From: an uncultured Metabacillus sp.
GTDB lineage: Bacteria; Bacillota; Bacilli; Bacillales; Bacillaceae
Length of the DNA stretch: 64,000 nucleotides
Reading direction: 5' to 3'
NCBI RefSeq assembly: GCF_947503125.1
Contig: NZ_CANNCR010000001.1
Span: 280,553-344,552 of the forward strand
Notes under the pieces: generated by a model
Told to the model about the DNA's origin: nothing
Database searches by the model: none
The model's input: only the letters and a program-made list of their open reading frames with translations
Translations under genes and position numbers: made by a program
Shown: positions 58,811-64,000 of the stretch, piece after piece
How the letters are laid out: each line of letters begins with the position of its first letter
Position numbering within the stretch: the first letter of the stretch is position 1

Positions 58811-59602
58811 ATGCCATATGAGTGGTATTTAGAATATGAAATTCAAAAAAATCGTCCAGGGCTTCTCGGGGATGTTTCTTCTTTATTAGGGATGCTTTCT
58901 ATTAATATCATCACCATAAATGGAGTAGATGATTCACGTCGCGGCCTTTTATTAAAATGTGAAAGCAATGATCAAGTTCGCAGGCTTGAATCGATTCTAG
59001 CCACCATGGATCATATAACTGTGACAAAACTTCGAGTTCCAAAGCTTAGGGACAGATTAGCCGTACGACATGGACGTTATATTCAACGTGATGCTGATGA
59101 TAAAAAAACTTTTCGATTTGTCAGGGATGAGCTTGGACTATTAGTCGATTTTATGGCAGAATTATATAAGCAGGACGGTCATAAATTGATCGGAATTCGC
59201 GGGATGCCGAGAGTTGGTAAAACAGAATCAATTGTGGCAGCAAGCGTTTGTGCGAATAAAAAATGGCTTTTTGTTTCATCCACTTTGTTAAAGCAAACGA
59301 TTCGCAGCCAGTTGATTGCAGATGAATACAGTGAGGATAATGTGTTCATTATCGATGGAATTGTTTCTACACGAAGAGGTTCTGAGCAGCATCTTCAGCT
59401 AGTAAGGGAAATTATGAGGCTGTCTGCAACGAAAGTTGTAGAGCATCCTGATATTTTTGTACAAAATACAGAATATACAATTGATGATTTTGATTATATA
59501 ATAGAAATTCGTAATGAGCCTGATGAGGAAATTACATATAAAGATGCTGAAGAACCACATATGATGTTTGATTCCTCAAGTCTTTCAGGCTTTGACTTTT
59601 AA
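58811..59602 (+). CDS. ymfK: DUF3388 protein YmfK, ACT-like domain plus P-loop motif
   Basis: The 263-residue protein has no known function. Its first 75 residues read like an ACT ligand-binding domain (EYEIQKNRPGLLGDVSSLLG, then SINIITINGVDD). The middle carries a Walker A-like GMPRVGKTES (about 131-140) followed by a KKWLFVSSTLL strand and VFIIDGIVS. The C-terminus is acidic. I chose ATG 58811 after AAAGGGGGC. It always neighbours rodZ in Bacilli as far as I know. Nucleotide binding is inferred from the motif only. Confidence 0.85.
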   Translation: MPYEWYLEYEIQKNRPGLLGDVSSLLGMLSINIITINGVDDSRRGLLLKCESNDQVRRLESILATMDHITVTKLRVPKLRDRLAVRHGRYIQRDADDKKTFRFVRDELGLLVDFMAELYKQDGHKLIGIRGMPRVGKTESIVAASVCANKKWLFVSSTLLKQTIRSQLIADEYSEDNVFIIDGIVSTRRGSEQHLQLVREIMRLSATKVVEHPDIFVQNTEYTIDDFDYIIEIRNEPDEEITYKDAEEPHMMFDSSSLSGFDF

Positions 59603-59618
59603 ATATGGGGTGTTACGG

Positions 59619-60497
59619 TTGAGTGAATTAGGAAATCGACTGAAACAAGCAAGAGAAGAAAAAAACATTAGCTTGGATGACCTTCAAGCAATGACCAAAA
59701 TACAAAAACGGTATTTGCTTGGTATCGAAGAAGGGAATTATTCAATGATCCCTGGTAAATTTTATGTTCGCGCATTTATTAAGCAATATGCTGAAGCGGT
59801 GAACTTAAATCCAGAGATGATCTTTGAAGAATATAAAAATGAAATCCCGAGTACATATAATGATGATTTACCAGAACAGCTTTCAAGAGTAAAAACACAT
59901 AAACAACTACCAAAATCTGCATCCAAGTTTCTTGATCTGCTTCCAAGATTATTAATTGTGGCAGCTGTTATTCTTATTGCCATTGTTTTTTGGGTATGGA
60001 GACAAAACGCTGCAGATAGTAATCCAGGTGAAGAGGCAACGAAAGTCGAAAATGGAAATGAATATACAAACAATGTAGAAAATACGGCAGCAGGCAATGA
60101 AGATGAGGACCCAGAAGAAGAGGTTCAGGAAGAAACACCACCTGTTGAGGAAGAAGTTAAACAGGAACCGGAAACTCCTGCACAAACTTTAACAGTAAAA
60201 GGGAAAGAGGGTACGACAACAACATATAATCTCTCCGGTGCTGCAAAGTTTCAATTAGAAGTGATTGCTAAAGGCAGAACATGGGTCAGTATAAAAAATG
60301 GAAAAGGTAAAAGCTTCTTTGGTGCAGAAATTGCTGGAGGAGAGTCACAAACCTTTGATTTTACAGCTGAATCAGAAATAACAGTAAGGGTTGGAAATGT
60401 TCCGGGTACGGAGCTAAAAATCAATGGCCAGCTTTTACAATATGAAGATGCTAAGACAACACCTCAAAACATTACGATTATATATAGCAAAGAATAG
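59619..60497 (+). CDS. rodZ: Cell-shape protein RodZ (YmfM)
   Basis: RodZ links MreB filaments to the elongasome. The 292 residues contain an N-terminal Xre-type helix-turn-helix (LGNRLKQAREEKNISLDDLQ through KFYVRAFIKQYAEAV), a basic stretch, one membrane helix (LLPRLLIVAAVILIAIVFWVW, about 112-132), an acidic Glu/Pro-rich linker and a C-terminal beta domain (DUF4115). The start is taken as TTG 59619, 8 bases after GGGG; GTG 59610 is an alternative. pgsA follows, the common Bacillus order. Confidence 0.9.
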   Translation: MSELGNRLKQAREEKNISLDDLQAMTKIQKRYLLGIEEGNYSMIPGKFYVRAFIKQYAEAVNLNPEMIFEEYKNEIPSTYNDDLPEQLSRVKTHKQLPKSASKFLDLLPRLLIVAAVILIAIVFWVWRQNAADSNPGEEATKVENGNEYTNNVENTAAGNEDEDPEEEVQEETPPVEEEVKQEPETPAQTLTVKGKEGTTTTYNLSGAAKFQLEVIAKGRTWVSIKNGKGKSFFGAEIAGGESQTFDFTAESEITVRVGNVPGTELKINGQLLQYEDAKTTPQNITIIYSKE

Positions 60498-60524
60498 GGA
60501 TTGATTCATGTTTACGTGTCAAGC

Positions 60525-60554
60525 ACCTCTTCCTTCTATTATGTTGGAGGAGGT
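60525..60554 (+). terminator. Hairpin after rodZ
   Basis: ACCTCTTCC and GGAGGAGGT pair across a 12-base loop with one mismatch. No U-run; partial terminator at best. Confidence 0.4.
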
Positions 60555-60682
60555 TCTAGGCATTATTTTGGGTCGTCCCATTTTCTGTTTACATGTTAAA
60601 AGTAAGAAATTCTCTTCGCAAACCGATGACCTAATCACGCTCACTTTTTAGTACATAATACAGTTACTTGGAGGGAAAATTG

Positions 60683-61261
60683 ATGAATTTACCTAATAAA
60701 ATAACGATTTCGAGAATATTCTTAATACCTGTTTTCATGGTGATCATGCTTGCGCCATTGGACTGGGGCGAATTAACATTCGGCACTGAATCAATTTTAG
60801 TCACCCATTTTGTTGGTGCACTAATCTTTATTATTGCTTCAACAACAGATTGGATTGATGGTTACTATGCCCGTAAACTTAATTTGGTGACAAATCTTGG
60901 GAAGTTTTTAGATCCGTTAGCAGACAAACTTCTTGTTTCAGCTGCTTTAATTATTTTAGTCCAGCTGGAGCTGGCGCCTTCCTGGATGGTCATTCTTATT
61001 ATCAGCCGTGAATTTGTTGTGACAGGATTAAGAGCTATTTTAGCAGGTGAAGGTGAAGTTGTTGCAGCTAATATGCTAGGTAAGATCAAAACGTGGACAC
61101 AAATTGTTGCCATTTCAGCGCTATTGCTTCATAACCTTCCATTTGAGTTCATAAATTTGCCCTTTGGCATGATCGCATTATGGGTTGCTACCTTTTTCAC
61201 TGTCATATCTGGCTGGGATTATTTAAATAAAAATAAACATGTGTTTGTTAATTCCAAGTAA
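60683..61261 (+). CDS. pgsA: Phosphatidylglycerophosphate synthase
   Basis: PgsA joins CDP-diacylglycerol and glycerol-3-phosphate, the committed step to phosphatidylglycerol. The 192-residue membrane protein has the CDP-alcohol phosphatidyltransferase signature DGYYARKLNLVTNLGKFLDP, four to six hydrophobic helices and an N-terminal MNLPNKITISRIFLIP. I chose ATG 60683 after GGAGGG; an upstream TTG would include that ribosome site. cinA starts 24 bases later. Confidence 0.95.
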   Translation: MNLPNKITISRIFLIPVFMVIMLAPLDWGELTFGTESILVTHFVGALIFIIASTTDWIDGYYARKLNLVTNLGKFLDPLADKLLVSAALIILVQLELAPSWMVILIISREFVVTGLRAILAGEGEVVAANMLGKIKTWTQIVAISALLLHNLPFEFINLPFGMIALWVATFFTVISGWDYLNKNKHVFVNSK

Positions 61262-61285
61262 TCTTGAAACCATAGGAGGATATTG

Positions 61286-62536
61286 ATGAGTATTCGCACT
61301 GAAATCATCGCGGTCGGCTCTGAATTATTGTTAGGGCAAATTGTGAATAGCAATGCGCAATTTTTATCACTTGAGCTTGCCGAGCTTGGCATGAATGTTT
61401 ATTATCACACCGTTGTTGGTGACAACCCAACACGGCTTGAGCAAGCGCTTAAAATCGCCAAGGAACGCTCAAATGTTATTATTTTTACAGGTGGTTTAGG
61501 ACCTACAAAAGACGATTTAACGAAAGAAACCATTGCAAAGACACTCGGTAAAAAGCTTGTCTTTGACCAGGAAGCCCTTGATAGCATCGAACAATACTTT
61601 GTTCAAACGAAACGGATCATGTCTGAAAACAATAAAAAGCAAGCACTTGTTTTAGAGGATTCATTCATATTAAAAAACGATTATGGTATGGCTCCTGGAA
61701 TGGCTTTAAATGTGGATCAAACGATTTATATGCTGCTGCCAGGGCCACCTAGTGAAATGAAACCAATGTTTCAAAACTATGGACGGGAATATTTTCAAAA
61801 ACAGCTTGGATTTCAAGAAAAGATTATTTCTCGTGTGCTCAGATACTTTGGAATTGGCGAATCACAGCTTGAAACCGACATACAGGATATCATTGATGAG
61901 CAGCTAAATCCTACTGTTGCACCATTAGCTGCTGATGGTGAAGTAACGTTGCGTTTAACAGCTAAGCATCAAGACGAACATGTTGCAAATCAGCTACTTG
62001 ATGAACTTGAGCAAAAAATCCAATCTCGTGTTGGCGAGTTTTTTTATGGTTATGAACAAACAACTTTACCTCAAGAATTAAAAAAACTGTTACTTGCAAA
62101 GCAAAAGACGGTATCAGCAGCTGAAAGCCTGACTGGCGGTATGTTTTCTGAACAAATAACAGCATTTGATGGTGCCTCACAGTTATTTAAAGGCAGTATT
62201 GTATGCTATACAAATGAGATGAAGGAACAGCTGCTAAATGTTTCAAAACAAACACTTGATAAAAATGGAGCCGTCAGTGAGGAATGTGCGAAGGAAATGG
62301 CTGACCAAATTCGGAAATTATCAAACAGCGACATCGGCATAAGCTTTACCGGTGTTGCCGGACCACAGCCGCTGGAAGATAAGCCTGTTGGTACTGTTTT
62401 TATGGGTATTTCGTTTAGTGGAAAAGAAACACAGGTCTATAGATTTCATTTTGCCGGATCTAGAAATGGCATTCGTGTAAGAACGGTAAAGTATGGATGT
62501 CATTATTTAGTCAAACTATTATCGGAAATAGAATGA
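61286..62536 (+). CDS. cinA: CinA, competence/damage-inducible protein with NMN deamidase domain
   Basis: The 416-residue protein has an N-terminal molybdopterin-binding-like (COG1058) domain ([47 protein letters not shown]) and a C-terminal CinA/PncC domain ([28 protein letters not shown]). PncC-type domains deamidate NMN, while the N-terminal domain is linked to ADP-ribose hydrolysis in related proteins. The start is ATG 61286 after AGGAGGA. It precedes recA, as in many Firmicutes, but a terminator and a separate SOS promoter lie between. Confidence 0.94.
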   Translation: MSIRTEIIAVGSELLLGQIVNSNAQFLSLELAELGMNVYYHTVVGDNPTRLEQALKIAKERSNVIIFTGGLGPTKDDLTKETIAKTLGKKLVFDQEALDSIEQYFVQTKRIMSENNKKQALVLEDSFILKNDYGMAPGMALNVDQTIYMLLPGPPSEMKPMFQNYGREYFQKQLGFQEKIISRVLRYFGIGESQLETDIQDIIDEQLNPTVAPLAADGEVTLRLTAKHQDEHVANQLLDELEQKIQSRVGEFFYGYEQTTLPQELKKLLLAKQKTVSAAESLTGGMFSEQITAFDGASQLFKGSIVCYTNEMKEQLLNVSKQTLDKNGAVSEECAKEMADQIRKLSNSDIGISFTGVAGPQPLEDKPVGTVFMGISFSGKETQVYRFHFAGSRNGIRVRTVKYGCHYLVKLLSEIE

Positions 62537-62550
62537 TATAATATGTTTTC

Positions 62551-62580
62551 TAGGATCTGATTTAAGCAGATCCTATTTTC
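62551..62580 (+). terminator. Terminator after cinA
   Basis: TAGGATCTG and CAGATCCTA pair around a 7-base loop, followed by TTTTC. Confidence 0.75.
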
Positions 62581-62689
62581 TTTCTATAAATATATAAAAT
62601 TCATTTTTACAACAGTTCATATAGCTAAAATAGAAGTTTTTCTAAAAAGAAAAGTGAAAATATAAGAATATTTTACGATGGAAAATAAT

Positions 62690-62703
62690 CGAATAAATGT
62701 TCG
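62690..62703. promoter_or_regulatory. LexA (SOS) box of recA
   Basis: CGAATAAATGTTCG fits the Firmicutes LexA consensus CGAAC-N4-GTTCG with one difference. It lies immediately upstream of the recA -35 element. Confidence 0.85.
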
Positions 62704-62711
62704 ATTATTGC

Positions 62712-62740
62712 TTGGCAAACTGTTGAAAAAGCGGTATATT
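62712..62740 (+). promoter_or_regulatory. Predicted sigma-A promoter of recA
   Basis: TTGGCA (62712-62717) and TATATT (62735-62740) have a 17-base spacer, 31 bases before the recA start and just after the LexA box. Confidence 0.7.
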
Positions 62741-62771
62741 TAATATAGATTCATTTAAAGGAGGAAAATTT

Positions 62772-63812
62772 GTGAGCGATCGTCAAGCTGCATTAGATAT
62801 GGCGTTAAAACAAATAGAAAAGCAATTCGGTAAAGGTTCCATTATGAAACTCGGGGAACAGACAGATCGAAAAGTTTCAACTACACCAAGCGGTTCCCTT
62901 GCTCTAGATGCTGCCTTAGGAGTAGGAGGTTACCCTCGCGGTAGAATTATAGAAATATACGGACCAGAAAGTTCAGGTAAAACAACTGTTGCTCTACATG
63001 CGATTGCAGAGGTTCAACAGCAGGGCGGACAAGCTGCATTTATTGATGCGGAACACGCACTTGATCCTGTATATGCACAAAAGCTTGGAGTAAATATTGA
63101 TGAGCTCCTGCTATCCCAACCTGATACTGGTGAGCAAGCACTTGAAATCGCAGAGGCGCTTGTCCGCAGCGGGGCTGTAGACATTCTTGTTATAGACTCT
63201 GTTGCGGCGTTAGTGCCAAAAGCGGAAATTGAGGGCGAGATGGGTGACTCACATGTTGGTCTTCAAGCTCGTTTAATGTCACAAGCATTACGTAAACTAT
63301 CTGGCGCAATCAACAAATCGAAAACAATCGCCATCTTCATCAACCAAATTCGTGAAAAAGTTGGAGTTATGTTTGGAAATCCAGAAACAACTCCAGGTGG
63401 TCGCGCTTTGAAATTCTATTCATCCGTTCGTTTAGAAGTGCGTCGTGCTGAAACACTTAAACAAGGAAATGACATGGTTGGTAACAAGACAAAAATTAAA
63501 GTTGTCAAAAACAAAGTTGCACCTCCTTTCAAGGTTGCAGAAGTAGATATCATGTACGGTGAAGGGATCTCTAAAGAAGGAGAGATTATCGATTTAGGAA
63601 CAGAGCTTGACATTGTTCAAAAAAGCGGCTCTTGGTATTCTTACAACGAAGAGCGCTTAGGTCAAGGGCGTGAAAATGCGAAGCAATTCCTTAAAGAAAA
63701 TCCATCTCTTCGTTTAGAGATACAAGACAAAATCCGCAAGGAATACGGGTTAGATGAAGAAGTTCTTTCACCAGAAGAAAGCCAAGAAGAATTGGATTTA
63801 CTTGATGATTAA
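62772..63812 (+). CDS. recA: Recombinase RecA
   Basis: RecA forms filaments on single-stranded DNA, drives strand exchange and triggers LexA self-cleavage. The 346-residue protein has Walker A GPESSGKT (64-71), the [17 protein letters not shown] segment, Walker [16 protein letters not shown], the L2 loop [22 protein letters not shown] and an acidic C-terminus ([12 protein letters not shown]). The start is GTG after AAAGGAGG. An SOS box controls it. Nothing is missing. Confidence 0.98.
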   Translation: MSDRQAALDMALKQIEKQFGKGSIMKLGEQTDRKVSTTPSGSLALDAALGVGGYPRGRIIEIYGPESSGKTTVALHAIAEVQQQGGQAAFIDAEHALDPVYAQKLGVNIDELLLSQPDTGEQALEIAEALVRSGAVDILVIDSVAALVPKAEIEGEMGDSHVGLQARLMSQALRKLSGAINKSKTIAIFINQIREKVGVMFGNPETTPGGRALKFYSSVRLEVRRAETLKQGNDMVGNKTKIKVVKNKVAPPFKVAEVDIMYGEGISKEGEIIDLGTELDIVQKSGSWYSYNEERLGQGRENAKQFLKENPSLRLEIQDKIRKEYGLDEEVLSPEESQEELDLLDD

Positions 63813-63813
63813 A

Positions 63814-63837
63814 AAAGGGCATAATTGCCCTTTTTTT
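63814..63837 (+). terminator. Terminator after recA
   Basis: AAAGGGCA and TGCCCTTT pair around a short loop and end in seven Ts, beginning right at the recA stop. The remaining 160 bases to the right edge are AT-rich and I see no gene in them. Confidence 0.88.
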
Positions 63838-64000
63838 AATATCATTTTTAAAAGAATATCCTTATATGAAAATAATATTTACACCAGTTTTTATCATTGT
63901 TATAGCAGAATTTATAATTAAATCCTGAATTATTCATACCTTCTCTCAGGTCATGCATTTAATCAAAAATTAATTACATTTCTAAGTTTTTAAAAGAATG

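Overview
The window is a stretch of the chromosome of a low-GC, motile, endospore-forming Bacillaceae species. The evidence is the gene order, which closely follows the flhA-to-recA region of Bacillus subtilis, together with a FliA-type sigma-D gene, the dipicolinate synthase genes dpaA and dpaB, spoIIIE, a Gram-positive PolC, AGGAGG-type ribosome binding sites, frequent GTG and TTG starts and a Firmicutes-type SOS box before recA. Every confident gene is on the + strand. I cannot name the species.

Regions. (1) 1-9057 is the distal end of the fla/che operon: the 3' end of flhA, then flhF, flhG, cheB, cheA, cheW, a broken cheC, cheD, sigD and swrB. It sets flagellar placement, chemotaxis adaptation and late flagellar transcription. 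(2) 9237-12389 holds rpsB, tsf, pyrH and frr (translation and UMP supply). (3) 12706-18489 holds uppS, cdsA, dxr, rasP and proS (isoprenoid carrier, phospholipid precursor, intramembrane proteolysis, prolyl-tRNA). (4) 18731-23047 is polC. (5) 23543-33421 runs rimP, nusA, rnpM, ylxQ, infB, ylxP, rbfA, truB, ribF, rpsO, pnp (ribosome maturation, transcription elongation, RNA turnover, flavin synthesis). (6) 33713-41449 holds ylxY, mlpA, ymxH and the spoVF-asd-dapG-dapA cluster, which channels aspartate to dipicolinate for spores and to diaminopimelate and lysine. (7) 41642-47055 holds rnjB, tepA, ylzJ and spoIIIE. (8) 47474-54685 is the accessory part: a GntR/UTRA regulator, a complete nucleoside ABC importer (nupNOPQ) and an MFS exporter. 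(9) 54865-63812 holds ymfF, ymfH, ymfI, ymfJ, ymfK, rodZ, pgsA, cinA and recA.

Most of this is conserved core genome, and I found no convincing undescribed multi-gene system. The points that stand out are these. cheC carries an in-frame TAA between its two active-site helices. Modular palindromic intergenic repeats are present, including two copies in opposite orientation that look like an empty site and a filled site for an 86-bp nested insertion; that insertion shares sequence with the structured block that splits cheA from cheW. Several gene-end hairpins share GGCTG / GAGACAGCC arms. A roughly 110-nt extended hairpin lies inside the nucleoside transporter operon. YmfK appears to join an ACT-like domain to a P-loop. 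No tRNA, rRNA, CRISPR array, prophage or intact insertion sequence was seen.

Gaps over 300 bases are at 12390-12705, 23048-23542, 43304-43619 and 47056-47473. Their contents are given as separate repeat, terminator or regulatory entries.
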